A stretch of 64,000 nucleotides of DNA from Flavobacteriaceae bacterium (GCA_018646605.1 JABGUL010000007.1:1-64000), one strand, 5' to 3'; positions 1 through 8,631 are shown, counted from the first letter of the stretch. The notes: generated by a model from the letters alone, not told the origin. Program-made: numbers and translations.

Positions 1-816
1 AACTTTTACTATCTCCCTTATATCTGTTATACTATTAAGGTTTTCGTTTTGATTATTTATATAATCTGCTGGATATGGAGAGTATATTATATATTTGAAT
101 CTTAAAAAGAATTGATCGTTTTTAGTGTCAAAATTAAAAATGTCCTCTATAAATAACTCTATATCAGTTTGTATAGGAAATTCTAATTCCTCGTCTTGTG
201 AAAGAACATAGGGATAATGATCACCCTTAGTGTTATATTTTATAGCACCATCTGAAGAATCAAGTTTTTCAGCAATAAGATATTGAACTTTTGCCTCTTT
301 AAATTTTTCGCTTTTTTCTAAAGCATCACCTAAATTTTTATAGTAAAGTGGTTCTAAAGAATCAATAGTTATTGAAGCTTTAAAATCAGCTATAGCTCCT
401 TTATAATCAAGTGAAGAATATTTTGCATAACCTCTTTCGTAATAATATTCTGCAATATCTGGCTTAAGTTTTATCGCTTTATTAAAGTCAGTTATAGCTT
501 TATCATATTCACGTAAAAAATACCTTGACTTACCTCTTGAGTTGTAGTATTCAGAATTGTCTGGCTCAAATTCTATAGCTTTAGTATAGTCTGCTATTGA
601 TCCTTTAAAGTCATCTGAAAAATACCTTGATTTACCTCTTGCGCTATAGTATTCAGTATTATCTGGCTCAAGTTCTATTGCTTTAGTAAATTCTGCAATC
701 GATCCTTTGTAGTCATATAGACTATCTTTTACTAAACCACTATTAAAAAAATCTAGAGAGGTCTGCCCAAAACATATTAAGGGAGTTAATAATAAAAAAA
801 GAAGTAGTCTTTTCAT
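1..816 (-). CDS. TPR-repeat protein with signal peptide, truncated by the window edge
   Basis: An open frame of 272 codons runs from an ATG at 816 to base 1 without a stop, so the C-terminus lies outside the window. It opens with a signal peptide (MKRLLLFLLL, then LICFGQ), so the product is exported. Residues 22 to about 185 are consecutive 34-residue TPR units; the pattern YYxxRGKSRYF..D.KGSIADYTKAIExEPDN recurs. The first units are so alike at the DNA level that a 102-base periodicity is visible, which suggests recent duplication. From about residue 190 the sequence leaves the TPR pattern and enters an unrecognised domain rich in acidic and aromatic residues. TPRs mediate protein contacts; no enzymatic function can be read. 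The short 3' flanking genes do not inform its role. Confidence 0.85.
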   Translation of the reverse strand, partial: MKRLLLFLLLTPLICFGQTSLDFFNSGLVKDSLYDYKGSIAEFTKAIELEPDNTEYYSARGKSRYFSDDFKGSIADYTKAIEFEPDNSEYYNSRGKSRYFLREYDKAITDFNKAIKLKPDIAEYYYERGYAKYSSLDYKGAIADFKASITIDSLEPLYYKNLGDALEKSEKFKEAKVQYLIAEKLDSSDGAIKYNTKGDHYPYVLSQDEELEFPIQTDIELFIEDIFNFDTKNDQFFLRFKYIIYSPYPADYINNQNENLNSITDIREIVKV

Positions 817-1497
817 TTCAATCTGACGGTAATAGAAAGTTAAAAGGAGACGCTAACTGGTCTTCCACCATTTATTTTTATAGCCAGCAGGCTAATGTCA
901 TTTCTCTATATATTAATCAGTTACTCTAATAATATATTTTTGTAACCGCATTTAAGCTATAATTTATCTTCTTCTATTTTTTTCTTAATATTAATTATTT
1001 CTTCTTTTGTATATCTTTTGTTATTCCAATACATAGTAATCATTTGTTCAATAACAATTAATTCCTTAAAAAAATGTTTTTGAGAAGGATCCATAACAAA
1101 ATAAATGATATTAAAAGTATAAGTTGCTATTTGAAAATCAGAATTTTATTTATCGCTTATTAAGTAACTTATTAAAAAGTGACTGAACATATTGATGAAT
1201 TATAAAAAAAGGACAGGAAATGATTTATTTGATCATAAAAGAAAGACTTTACATATTATAGAATAAGCATAAAGTCATGAAAGCATAAGTGGGTGAATAA
1301 ATAAAGAAGTAAATAATATTTTTGATGAAATAAAGCTTGTTAAATAAGGTGAAGATTTTAAGGATAAAGAAGTTGCTTATGGAGAAGGATGTAATTGAGC
1401 TTACTGAAGATGATATGCCTGTCGTTTAAAAGAAAACACCCCTAAAATTAATTAGAGGCGCTTCATGAAAACAAGACTAAATAGAAAAGCAACTATT
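817..1497. other. gene-poor stretch with decayed coding-like sequence
   Basis: No convincing intact gene occurs in these 680 bases. The 1190-1435 part on the plus strand reads like old coding sequence: peptide-like segments such as FDEIKLVK, GEDFKDKEVAYGEG and DVIELTEDDMPVV appear in different frames, interrupted by TAA/TAG codons and at least one frame change near 1380-1390. I read it as a gene remnant of unknown origin. The minus-strand fragment at 957-1094 is listed separately. No repeats or mobile-element ends were recognised. Confidence 0.4.
957..1094 (-). pseudogene. short 45-codon frame, probable remnant of a larger gene
   Basis: From an ATG at 1094 the frame reads MDPSQKHFFKELIVIEQM and ends in a Lys/Glu-rich tail at a TAG (957-959). 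The frame stays open upstream of the ATG for another 17 codons with protein-like composition (DFQIATYTFNIIYFV) before a TAA. The real protein therefore probably once began further upstream and has lost its N-terminus. No family was recognised. It could also be a genuine small helical protein. Confidence 0.25.
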
Positions 1498-1731
1498 TTA
1501 TTCGTCGTCAGTTGATCTAAAGTAAATTAAAATTTCACCCATTAAAATTGTTGTACCCCCGTCAGCTCTATAATAACCCGAAGAACCTTCATGTAATTTT
1601 GTTGAAATTTTAGCAGCTTTTAAACTCTTGTACATTTTGACACCAAACAAGCTTTCGTCTGGCTTTCCGTTTTCGTCAAGTGCTCGCTGGCTTTCTAAAT
1701 ACTTTTCAATCTCTGTCATGGTACTTATCAA
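1498..1731 (-). CDS. small hypothetical protein (77 aa)
   Basis: The frame encodes a soluble, acidic small protein. The N-terminal half is helical and charged (TEIEKYLESQRALDENGKPDE). The C-terminal half is glycine- and tyrosine-rich, with GSSGYYRADGGTTIL. There is no signal peptide, membrane segment or recognised domain. A second ATG four codons in (1719) is an equally possible start. It is flanked by decayed sequence and by another orphan gene, so it may be accessory. I do not recognise the family. Confidence 0.45.
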   Translation of the reverse strand: MISTMTEIEKYLESQRALDENGKPDESLFGVKMYKSLKAAKISTKLHEGSSGYYRADGGTTILMGEILIYFRSTDDE

Positions 1732-1770
1732 AATTCTCCTCTGGAACCTCCATTAACCTTTGGATATAAT

Positions 1771-1986
1771 ATGATGTCCGAAAAGGAACGAGAAAAAATA
1801 GACCTTCATAAGTATTTGAAATTCTTCAAGTCATTTTTTATTGGATTAATGATTTCTTCTTCTATTATTTTTAGTGTGCTTTATTTTATTTCCGACATCA
1901 AAACCGCTGGAATAGGATATATAGCCTTTAAGGGAATAATGTTCTTTTACTTTATTGTCAAAGGACATTCTTTCAAAGTCAAATAG
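1771..1986 (+). CDS. small membrane protein, function unknown (71 aa)
   Basis: A charged N-terminus (MMSEKEREKIDLHKYLK) is followed by two hydrophobic segments, about residues 21-43 and 47-64, and a basic end (KGHSFKVK). This predicts a two-helix inner-membrane protein. Two adjacent ATGs (1771, 1774) are possible starts. It is divergent from the small gene at 1498-1731 with only 39 bases between them. No family was recognised. Confidence 0.4.
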   Translation: MMSEKEREKIDLHKYLKFFKSFFIGLMISSSIIFSVLYFISDIKTAGIGYIAFKGIMFFYFIVKGHSFKVK

Positions 1987-2110
1987 GTTTATAGACTCAA
2001 TAATCATCTGAAGCTTTTCTGCTTTTTGAAATTTTAATATTTTTTTAGCATTTGACGATGTAACTTTTAAGTCAAATCATTGTCTATTATATAGATTGGT
2101 TTATTGTTAG

Positions 2111-2193
2111 CCTACTCACTTATAGCATTCATTTTGATAATTTTTTGATTTTTGTTTAATAATTCTGCTATAAATAAGTGAGTAGGTTTTTTT
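2111..2193 (+). repeat. long imperfect inverted repeat followed by a T-run
   Basis: CCTACTCACTTATAGCA at 2111-2127 is the reverse complement of the right arm at 2166-2186, apart from a 4-base insertion (an extra ATAA) in the right arm. The loop is 38 bases and AT-rich. Seven T residues (2187-2193) follow the right arm. It could act as a terminator for the preceding small gene or be a small repeat element. The long loop is unusual for a simple intrinsic terminator. The rest of the 1987-2271 gap shows nothing else. Confidence 0.5.
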
Positions 2194-2271
2194 ACTTCCA
2201 TAAAAATACTTTTCATTAACTCTTCCTTGATTCTCTTTAATTTTTATATTTTAGGGAAAAAGATAACATCC

Positions 2272-2703
2272 ATGACAAAAATTGGAATAACAGATCGTTT
2301 TGCACTTTTAATGGTAATTATATTTTATATCACCACTGTTGCAATTGGTTTCTTTTATCACCCCAAAGCTATTGAAAGAGCTGAAGGTTTAATTAAAAAC
2401 AGCAAAATGTTGAACCATATAGTTCTTGTGAAATTTAAGCCAACCCTTACTTCGGTAGATCTTCAGTTGATCACTGACGGTGGCTATAGTTTGCAAGAGA
2501 TCGAAGGAGTTAAAGACTTGAATTTCACGGAAAATTTTTCACCTGAGGGATTGAATCAAGGTTTTACCCATAGTTTAACAATGAAATTTGCAACAGCAGA
2601 AGATCGTGATAGTATCTACCTACCACATCCGATACATCAAAAATTTGTAAAATTGTTTGTGCCTTTTACGGAATCCGTATTGGTCTACGATTACTGGGAT
2701 TAA
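2272..2703 (+). CDS. Dabb (stress-responsive alpha/beta barrel) domain protein, membrane-anchored
   Basis: An N-terminal hydrophobic helix (about residues 11-28, LLMVIIFYITTVAIGFFY) anchors or exports the protein. Residues 46-143 resemble the Dabb ferredoxin-like fold: a first strand LNHIVLVKFKP, a central conserved IEGV, and the closing HPxHQKFVKLFVPF plus VLVYDYWD typical of the family. Dabb proteins are small dimeric barrels; enzymatic roles are known only for a few, so no reaction is assigned. I chose the ATG at 2272; a TTG 45 bases upstream is open but less likely. The gene ends one base before the convergent gene at 2705. Confidence 0.75.
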   Translation: MTKIGITDRFALLMVIIFYITTVAIGFFYHPKAIERAEGLIKNSKMLNHIVLVKFKPTLTSVDLQLITDGGYSLQEIEGVKDLNFTENFSPEGLNQGFTHSLTMKFATAEDRDSIYLPHPIHQKFVKLFVPFTESVLVYDYWD

Positions 2704-2704
2704 T

Positions 2705-3481
2705 TTATTTCCCGATTAGCTTTTGAATTTTTTCAGACTCTTCTTTTGCAAGTTCTGCATCTACTAAAATTCTTCCGCTGTGTTCATCCATTATGATTTT
2801 GCTGCGAGAAGCAATCTCCATTTGTACTTGAGGAGGAATCGTAAAGTATGAACCTCCAGAGGCACCACGTTCAACAGCTACAATCGCTAAACCATTTTTA
2901 ACGCTTCCTCGAATACGTTTGTATGCGTTAATTAAGCGTTCCTCGATCAGTTTTTCAAATTGGTCAGATTTCTTTTGAAGAAGGTCTTCCTCTTTTTGAG
3001 TTTCTTTTAAAATGGCATCTAACTCACTGTTCTTAGCTTTCAAGTGTGCTTTACGTTCATCCAATTTTTCATTGATTGTGAAAAGTATCTCCTGTCTTTG
3101 CTCGATACGTCCTTTAAATTCTTTTATTTTCTTTTCAGCCAATTGACTTTCGAGGTCTTGAAATTCTTGTTCTTTAACGATAGAATTATATTCTCTGTTA
3201 TTTCGAACATTTTTTAATTTCTCCTCATACTTTTTCAACAACTCTTTTGCCGTTTCAATAGTTTGCTTTTGTTCCGTAATTCCATGCTCGTTTTCTTGAA
3301 CTTCAGCTTTTATTTTATCCAGTTTTGTTACCAATCCTGCAATTTCATTTTCTAAATCTTCCACTTCTAGTGGTAGTTCACCTCTAAGGTTTTTTATTTC
3401 ATCTATGCGTGAATCAATAAGTTGTAAATCATATAGTGCTCTTAACTTATCTTCTACTGAGATTTCTTTTTTTTTGGCCAT
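2705..3481 (-). CDS. coiled-coil protein of the C4-type zinc ribbon family, with the cysteines lost
   Basis: A long charged coiled coil (about residues 10-190) is followed by a short C-terminal domain. Homologues in other bacteria carry a four-Cys zinc ribbon there (CxxC ... CxxCGRIL). Here the same landmarks read RGASGGSYFTIPPQ and DEHSGRILVD, so all four cysteine positions are Ser or Asp and no zinc site is possible. The fold landmarks IPPQ and SGRIL are kept, so the gene is not decaying. It lies 2 bases downstream of the NIF3-like gene, a pair often conserved in Bacteroidota, which suggests linked roles. The family's molecular role is poorly defined; nucleic acid or protein tethering is a guess. 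Confidence 0.8.
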   Translation of the reverse strand: MAKKKEISVEDKLRALYDLQLIDSRIDEIKNLRGELPLEVEDLENEIAGLVTKLDKIKAEVQENEHGITEQKQTIETAKELLKKYEEKLKNVRNNREYNSIVKEQEFQDLESQLAEKKIKEFKGRIEQRQEILFTINEKLDERKAHLKAKNSELDAILKETQKEEDLLQKKSDQFEKLIEERLINAYKRIRGSVKNGLAIVAVERGASGGSYFTIPPQVQMEIASRSKIIMDEHSGRILVDAELAKEESEKIQKLIGK

Positions 3482-3483
3482 AG

Positions 3484-4578
3484 CTAGTAATAATTAACTG
3501 GGTTGGTTTTTGTACTTGATAAAACGATTGCAAAATTAGTCATTTTTTTGCTAAGAAAGTCAAATATCAAATTTTTGGTAAATTGTTCACTTTCATAGTG
3601 CCCAACATCAACTAATATAAGGTTTTCTTCTCCCATGTAAAATTGATGATATTTTAAATCTGCTGTAATAAAAGCATCAGCACCTTGTTGTTTGGCATTC
3701 TCAATGGCAAAGCTACCAGACCCTCCTAAAACGGCTACCGTTTGAATTTTTTTAGAAATAATAGGGCTGTGTCTGATTACCTCCGTGTGAAGTTCATTTT
3801 TTACAAAGCTTAAGAAATCAGACGGTTCCATTGCTTTATCTAGTATCCCAATTTTACCCATTCCCACATTTGGGTTGGGATTGTCCAGGCTGAAAATTTC
3901 AAAGGCTACTGTTTCATATGGGTGGAGATCTTGAAGTGCTTTTTGTACTGCTAGATTGAAATGAGATTCAAAAACTACTTCGACATGAATTTCTTCAGTT
4001 TTTAATTTCTCTTTTGGATTTCCTTTAAACGGGTTGCTTTTTTCATTTCCTTTAAAACGTCCTATTCCTTCTGAAGTAAAACTGCACTCACTATAACTTC
4101 CAAGTTCACCTGCTCCAGCCTCATGAAGACCTTCTAATATAGTTTCTAGATGTGTTGATGGAACATAGGTGCTTAATTTTTTTAGACTTCCTTTTTTTGG
4201 AATTAAAACTCGGGTATTAAGTAACCCTAAGCGTTTGGATAAAACATCGTTAACTCCCTCGGGGTGATTGTCCAATCGGGTGTGAAGGGCTATTATGCCA
4301 ATATTATTTTGGATGGCTTTGATAACTACACGCTCAACATAGTTTTTGCCAGTTATTTTTTTTAATCCTGAAAATATAATAGGATGAAAGCAAACGATGA
4401 GGTTACATCCTTTGATCATTGCTTCATCAACAACAGCTTCCGTACAATCTAAACTGACTAAAACGCCGCTACATTCTTGGGTTTCATTTCCTATCAGTAA
4501 TCCAACATTGTCAAAGTCTTCGGCATAGGCTTTGGGTGCCCAGTCTTCTAGGATTTCAATAATTTTTTTAATGATCAT
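3484..4578 (-). CDS. NIF3-like (YbgI) dinuclear metal centre protein
   Basis: The 364-residue protein has the two NIF3 halves separated by a PII-like insert (about residues 125-240), the usual layout of the long bacterial form. Metal-site landmarks are ALHTRLDNHPEGVND (around residue 98) and the C-terminal DVGHYESE. The first His of the usual HHP motif is Phe here (CFHPIIF, F64-H65), so one ligand of the two-metal site is missing. Known members form toroidal hexamers; the substrate is unsettled, with links to metal-dependent hydrolysis and GTP cyclohydrolase-like folds. It is first in a two-gene operon with the coiled-coil protein and divergent from lpxK. Confidence 0.88.
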   Translation of the reverse strand: MIIKKIIEILEDWAPKAYAEDFDNVGLLIGNETQECSGVLVSLDCTEAVVDEAMIKGCNLIVCFHPIIFSGLKKITGKNYVERVVIKAIQNNIGIIALHTRLDNHPEGVNDVLSKRLGLLNTRVLIPKKGSLKKLSTYVPSTHLETILEGLHEAGAGELGSYSECSFTSEGIGRFKGNEKSNPFKGNPKEKLKTEEIHVEVVFESHFNLAVQKALQDLHPYETVAFEIFSLDNPNPNVGMGKIGILDKAMEPSDFLSFVKNELHTEVIRHSPIISKKIQTVAVLGGSGSFAIENAKQQGADAFITADLKYHQFYMGEENLILVDVGHYESEQFTKNLIFDFLSKKMTNFAIVLSSTKTNPVNYY

Positions 4579-4616
4579 AACAGTGATGAATTATCACAAA
4601 TATAATATTTATCTTC

Positions 4617-5645
4617 ATGGGCATGAAAATCTTGATAACGATGTTATATCCATTTGCATTTATTTATGGTCTCATTGTTAGGTTCAGGAATATATTGTTT
4701 GATAAAAAGGTTTTAAAGCAACAGTATATTCCTCTACCCAGTATAGGTGTTGGAAATCTATCCAGCGGGGGAACGGGAAAGTCTGTAGTAATTGATTACT
4801 TAATTACCCTTTTAAAAAAAAACTACCCAATAGTTGTTTTAAGTAGAGGTTATAAAAGAAAAACTAAAGGTGTTGTTGTTAGTTCCTCAAAAAGCACTGC
4901 GGCTACTATTGGAGATGAACCCTATCAATTTTTGAAAAAGCACTCAGATATTTCAGTAGTGGTTGCTGAGAAGCGTGTTTTAGGGATTCAGAAAATTAAA
5001 GAATTTTCAGTGCCAAATTCAGTTATTCTTTTGGATGATATAATGCAACACCGATATGTAAAGCCCTCGTTACTGATTTTGACGACAACATACGAAGCCC
5101 CTTTTTTTTTAGACAGAATACTTCCTGTAGGCAGTTTAAGGGAATCAAAAAAGGGAGCTAAACGAGCGGCTGTTATTTTAGTAACAAAATGCCCCGATAC
5201 ATTGAATCATATTCAAATGAATCATTTTAAAGAAGAGCTTATTTTAGAAAAACACCAACAACTTTTTTTTACCAAAATACAGTACAGCAATCGAATAGTG
5301 AGTAATTCTGGAAGTCAATATATTGATCAAATTTCGCAACCTTTTGTATTGGTTACTGGAATTGCAGATCCAAAACCCTTAGTCGAATTTTTAAAGGAAA
5401 AGGCACTGGTTTTTGAACATTTATCCTTTCCAGACCACCATATTTTCAAGCCTTCTGAAATTGATCAGATTCAAAAACTTAGAGCAAAAGGAATCGTACT
5501 TACAACAGAAAAAGATTATACCCGACTTTCACCGTTAATGAATGAATCTGAGTTATACTATTTACCCATTACTATGGCGTTTGTTAATTCAGAAGATCAA
5601 ATCATTTTTGATGAAACAATTCAAAAAACTATAAATCAATTTTAA
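4617..5645 (+). CDS. lpxK: tetraacyldisaccharide 4'-kinase
   Basis: LpxK phosphorylates the 4' position of the tetraacyl disaccharide-1-phosphate intermediate of lipid A at the inner membrane. The N-terminus carries a hydrophobic helix ([19 protein letters not shown]) for membrane association. A Walker A motif follows at about residues 47-56 ([10 protein letters not shown]), and [12 protein letters not shown] matches the LpxK DDxxQHR motif. The length of 342 residues is normal. Start ATG 4617 is followed by ATG 4623, also possible. The 3' end overlaps the lipA stop codon by four bases, convergently, leaving no room for a terminator. No other lipid A genes are adjacent. Confidence 0.93.
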   Translation: MGMKILITMLYPFAFIYGLIVRFRNILFDKKVLKQQYIPLPSIGVGNLSSGGTGKSVVIDYLITLLKKNYPIVVLSRGYKRKTKGVVVSSSKSTAATIGDEPYQFLKKHSDISVVVAEKRVLGIQKIKEFSVPNSVILLDDIMQHRYVKPSLLILTTTYEAPFFLDRILPVGSLRESKKGAKRAAVILVTKCPDTLNHIQMNHFKEELILEKHQQLFFTKIQYSNRIVSNSGSQYIDQISQPFVLVTGIADPKPLVEFLKEKALVFEHLSFPDHHIFKPSEIDQIQKLRAKGIVLTTEKDYTRLSPLMNESELYYLPITMAFVNSEDQIIFDETIQKTINQF

Positions 5646-6517
5646 GCAATATGTTTGTGTGCCTTGTAAGAAGATCTAACCAAGGGACCACTTTCAACAT
5701 GTTTAAAACCAAGGTCTAAAGCAAAAGTCTCATATTTTTTAAACATATCGGGAGTAATAAATGAGTGGACAGGAAGGTGTTTTTTACTGGGTTGTAAATA
5801 TTGTCCAATAGTTACTACATCTACAGATGAGGCTCTAAGATCATGAAGCGATTCTAATACTTCCTCTTCTTTTTCACCTAAACCGAGCATGATACCAGAT
5901 TTTGTTCGATTGATTCCTTCTTCTTTTAGATAATGAAGTACCTCAAGACTGGTTTGATACTTTGCTTGAACACGTACTTTTCGGGTCAAACGTTTTACGG
6001 TTTCAATATTGTGTGAAACCACCTCAGGTGCAACCTGAACAATACGATCTATATTTCTTTTGTTTCCTTGAAAATCAGGTATCAGAGTTTCAAGAGTAGT
6101 TTGTGGACTAATTCTTCTAATTGCATTCACTGTTTCAGCCCAAATAATCGAACCCATATCTTTCAAGTCATCACGATCAACCGATGTGAGTACGGCATGC
6201 TTGATATTCATTATTTTTATGGAGTTTGCTACCTTTTCAGGCTCTGTCCAATCTACCGCTCCAGGGCGTCCCGTTTGAACACCACAAAAACCACAAGAAC
6301 GGGTACAGATGTTGCCCAGAATCATAAAGGTTGCAGTTCCTTCAGCCCAGCATTCTCCCATATTGGGACAGCTTCCTGAGGTGCAAATTGTATTAAGTTT
6401 ATATTTATCAACTAAGCCTCTAAGTTCTGTGTATTTTTTACCAGTAGGTAATTTTACACGAATCCAATCTGGTTTTTTTTTGTGTTTAATAGACTTATCT
6501 TGAACCTCCATCTTCAA
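5642..6517 (-). CDS. lipA: lipoyl synthase
   Basis: LipA is a radical SAM enzyme that inserts two sulfur atoms into protein-bound octanoyl groups to make lipoyl cofactor. Both iron-sulfur sites are visible: the auxiliary cluster motif [13 protein letters not shown] (about residues 45-57) and the radical SAM motif CTRSCGFC (about 72-79). The C-terminal RSSY serine motif that ligates the auxiliary cluster is present (VRSSYKAH). The length of 291 residues is normal. The pyruvate dehydrogenase E1 beta gene at 38.3 kb belongs to a complex that needs this cofactor, but the genes are not linked. An alternative start two codons in is possible. Confidence 0.97.
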   Translation of the reverse strand: MKMEVQDKSIKHKKKPDWIRVKLPTGKKYTELRGLVDKYKLNTICTSGSCPNMGECWAEGTATFMILGNICTRSCGFCGVQTGRPGAVDWTEPEKVANSIKIMNIKHAVLTSVDRDDLKDMGSIIWAETVNAIRRISPQTTLETLIPDFQGNKRNIDRIVQVAPEVVSHNIETVKRLTRKVRVQAKYQTSLEVLHYLKEEGINRTKSGIMLGLGEKEEEVLESLHDLRASSVDVVTIGQYLQPSKKHLPVHSFITPDMFKKYETFALDLGFKHVESGPLVRSSYKAHKHIA

Positions 6518-6543
6518 TCTTTTTTACAAAGATAATCTAAAGC

Positions 6544-7758
6544 TTATAGACTAAAAAGATAAAAAAGAGTAAAGCCAGTCAAAAACACTAAACCAAAGAC
6601 ACTTAAAATACGTAACCCTTGTTTTGGCTGGTGCTTTTTAGGCATTTGACTGCTTATTACAAGTCTGTAATTTAAAAAGGCATACAGTGGGGCAGTAATG
6701 AAAGAAAGTACAGTCGCGATTTGAACTAATTTTCCCATTTCAGACAATAAGAAAAGAAAAATACACCCAGTTCCTACAGCGAGAATAATCATCCAATGTA
6801 TGTAGAAGTTGGTGGTTTGTTTATCAAAAAGCAGCTGAATGGTTCTTGACATAGCCCTTGGCGAGGCGTCGAGTGTAGTTAGTGTTGTACTCAACATTGT
6901 GGTAAAAGCAGCAATACCAATAATACCATAAGCAGCTTCTCCTAGGCTTGAGGTATATAGTTGAATTAATTGCCCAGCAAAAACACCTCCTTGACTTGAA
7001 AATTCTAAGCCTGTCCCAAACATTACTAGAGCCCCTAGACCTAAAAAACATAATGCTAAAATAACTGTTGCTATATATCCTACATTAAAGTCAAATAAAC
7101 TTTCTTTTATACTGGATTTGTTAGCATTTGTTTTATTTTTTTCTAAAGTCCAAATGGAATGCCAAATGGATATATCTAGAGGTGCTGGCATCCATCCTAA
7201 AAAAGCTATTAAGAATAAAAGTCCTCCTTGATCAGGAAATACTTGCTGAAAAGAAATAGGTTGTTCATTTTTAAAGAAAGCAAAACCTACTGCAAGAATA
7301 CTACTTACAGCCAAAATAACCATAATCACTTTGATCAGCTTATCAAGCCAATTGTATTTCCCTAAAAGTAAAAGAATTCCACATATAAGAGTAATAAAGA
7401 CACTCCAAGTCACTATATCGTCAGTGATGCCAAACAACGTAGAAGCAATACCAGCAGTCACAACTGTTACTGCACTTTGAATTGTAAACATCGTTCCAAA
7501 GTTCAAAATGAAATAGGCCCATAAATATCCTTTTCCTAATTTATAATACCCATCTAGAAGTGTTTCACCCGTTGCTTGCGCATATCGAGGACCATATTGA
7601 AAAAAAGGATACTTAAATAAATTTATTAGTAAAAGTGCCCATACCAATCCCCAGCCAAAATCAGCTCCAGCTCTAGTTGACTGAACCAGATGGGAAACAC
7701 CAATTGCTGCGCCAGCAAACAACAATCCCGGGCCTAGTTTAGAGAGTTTAATTTGCAT
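6544..7758 (-). CDS. divergent Nramp-superfamily divalent cation transporter
   Basis: The 404-residue protein has about eleven membrane segments and the Nramp layout starting with LGPGLLFAGAAIG. The metal-binding signature of helix 1, normally DPGN, is replaced: GVSHLVQSTRAGADFGW occupies its place. The helix 6 MPH motif reads WMPAPLDIS, keeping Met-Pro but losing His. This belongs to the non-canonical Nramp-like clade rather than MntH proper, and its ion (Mn, Fe, Mg or another) cannot be inferred. Its start codon lies inside the 3' end of the sigma factor gene (11-base overlap), so translation is probably coupled. Confidence 0.8.
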   Translation of the reverse strand: MQIKLSKLGPGLLFAGAAIGVSHLVQSTRAGADFGWGLVWALLLINLFKYPFFQYGPRYAQATGETLLDGYYKLGKGYLWAYFILNFGTMFTIQSAVTVVTAGIASTLFGITDDIVTWSVFITLICGILLLLGKYNWLDKLIKVIMVILAVSSILAVGFAFFKNEQPISFQQVFPDQGGLLFLIAFLGWMPAPLDISIWHSIWTLEKNKTNANKSSIKESLFDFNVGYIATVILALCFLGLGALVMFGTGLEFSSQGGVFAGQLIQLYTSSLGEAAYGIIGIAAFTTMLSTTLTTLDASPRAMSRTIQLLFDKQTTNFYIHWMIILAVGTGCIFLFLLSEMGKLVQIATVLSFITAPLYAFLNYRLVISSQMPKKHQPKQGLRILSVFGLVFLTGFTLFYLFSL

Positions 7759-8308
7759 CGTAGTTTAATAAAGTAGCCAACATTTTTTTTGCTCTAAACA
7801 ATTTAACACGAACGGTTGATGCAGATTCTCCTAATTGAGCTTCAATTTCTTTGTAGGATAAATCCTCAAAATACCGCAATCTCAGGATTGTTCTATATTC
7901 AATTTTCAAAGACTTTATATGTCGCAGAATAAGATCTAAATCTTGATTTGAAATCATTAGTTCCTCCGGAGAAGGTTCTAAATCTCGAGGTTCATAGGAG
8001 GAAATGTCGTCTATTTCTTTGTGTGTTTCATGATTTTTTTTGGTTTTCCTAAAACGATCAATATGGTGGTTTTTCGCAATGGTCAATATCCAAGCAATAA
8101 AAGGTTGATTTTGATCATATAGCGCAAGTTTATCAAAGGCTTTTGCAAAAGTTTCTATTGCAAGCTCTTCAGATAAAGTAGAATTTGAGGTACGGTCGTT
8201 TAAAAAAGACAATACAGGATCCCAGTAAGAATTAAAAAGAAGATTGAAAGCAGTTTGATCATCCGCTCTAGCTCTTATGATTATTTCTTTTTCTTCTAAG
8301 GTCTTCAT
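7748..8308 (-). CDS. ECF-type RNA polymerase sigma factor
   Basis: The 186-residue protein has sigma region 2 (about residues 20-95; ELAIETFAKAFDKL and FIAWILTIAKNHHIDRFRK) and region 4 (about 125-180; YRTILRLRYFEDLSYKEIEAQLG, followed by a helix that reads the -35 element). Region 3 is absent, as usual for ECF factors. No anti-sigma factor gene is adjacent. Instead the gene sits between a small Cys-rich membrane protein (8 bases upstream) and the Nramp-like transporter (overlapping downstream), suggesting a metal- or redox-linked regulon. That link is inference. Confidence 0.92.
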   Translation of the reverse strand: MKTLEEKEIIIRARADDQTAFNLLFNSYWDPVLSFLNDRTSNSTLSEELAIETFAKAFDKLALYDQNQPFIAWILTIAKNHHIDRFRKTKKNHETHKEIDDISSYEPRDLEPSPEELMISNQDLDLILRHIKSLKIEYRTILRLRYFEDLSYKEIEAQLGESASTVRVKLFRAKKMLATLLNYDAN

Positions 8309-8316
8309 TATTTGCT

Positions 8317-8526
8317 TTATGCCTTTTCTAAAATTTCAGGATTTTTACATTCAGCTTCTTCTGGCATTTTACCACAAAGACCACAAGGTTGATTGTCTTT
8401 GTTTAAGAAAGGACTTTGACTGGCACAAGTGCCTGAAAATTCTCCATCTTTTTTTGCCCATATTTTTATTGCAATACCGGCAAATGCTAATCCAAGAAGT
8501 AAAAAAGTGATTAAAAATAATTCCAT
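8317..8526 (-). CDS. small membrane-anchored Cys-rich protein (69 aa)
   Basis: A single N-terminal hydrophobic helix (LFLITFLLLGLAFAGIAIKIW) is followed by a short tail with four cysteines: GTCASQS, CGLCGK and a final AEC. The CxxC pair suggests metal or disulfide chemistry on one face of the membrane. I recognise it as a conserved small protein of Flavobacteriia usually annotated only as membrane or secreted protein. It is the first gene of the operon with the sigma factor and the Nramp-like carrier. A role as metal or redox sensor, or anti-sigma surrogate, is speculation. Confidence 0.7.
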   Translation of the reverse strand: MELFLITFLLLGLAFAGIAIKIWAKKDGEFSGTCASQSPFLNKDNQPCGLCGKMPEEAECKNPEILEKA

Positions 8527-8631
8527 TACAAAGCTTATATGATGTAAAAATAGTGATCTTTATTGGAAGAATAGCTTTGGAATAAACTTGTAGGATTTTA
8601 CTTACAAATAACATATTCCATTTTACCCCAG

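Noticed and set aside
6068-6503. Plus-strand frames across lipA
   Set aside because: Shadow frames of a well-conserved gene on the other strand.
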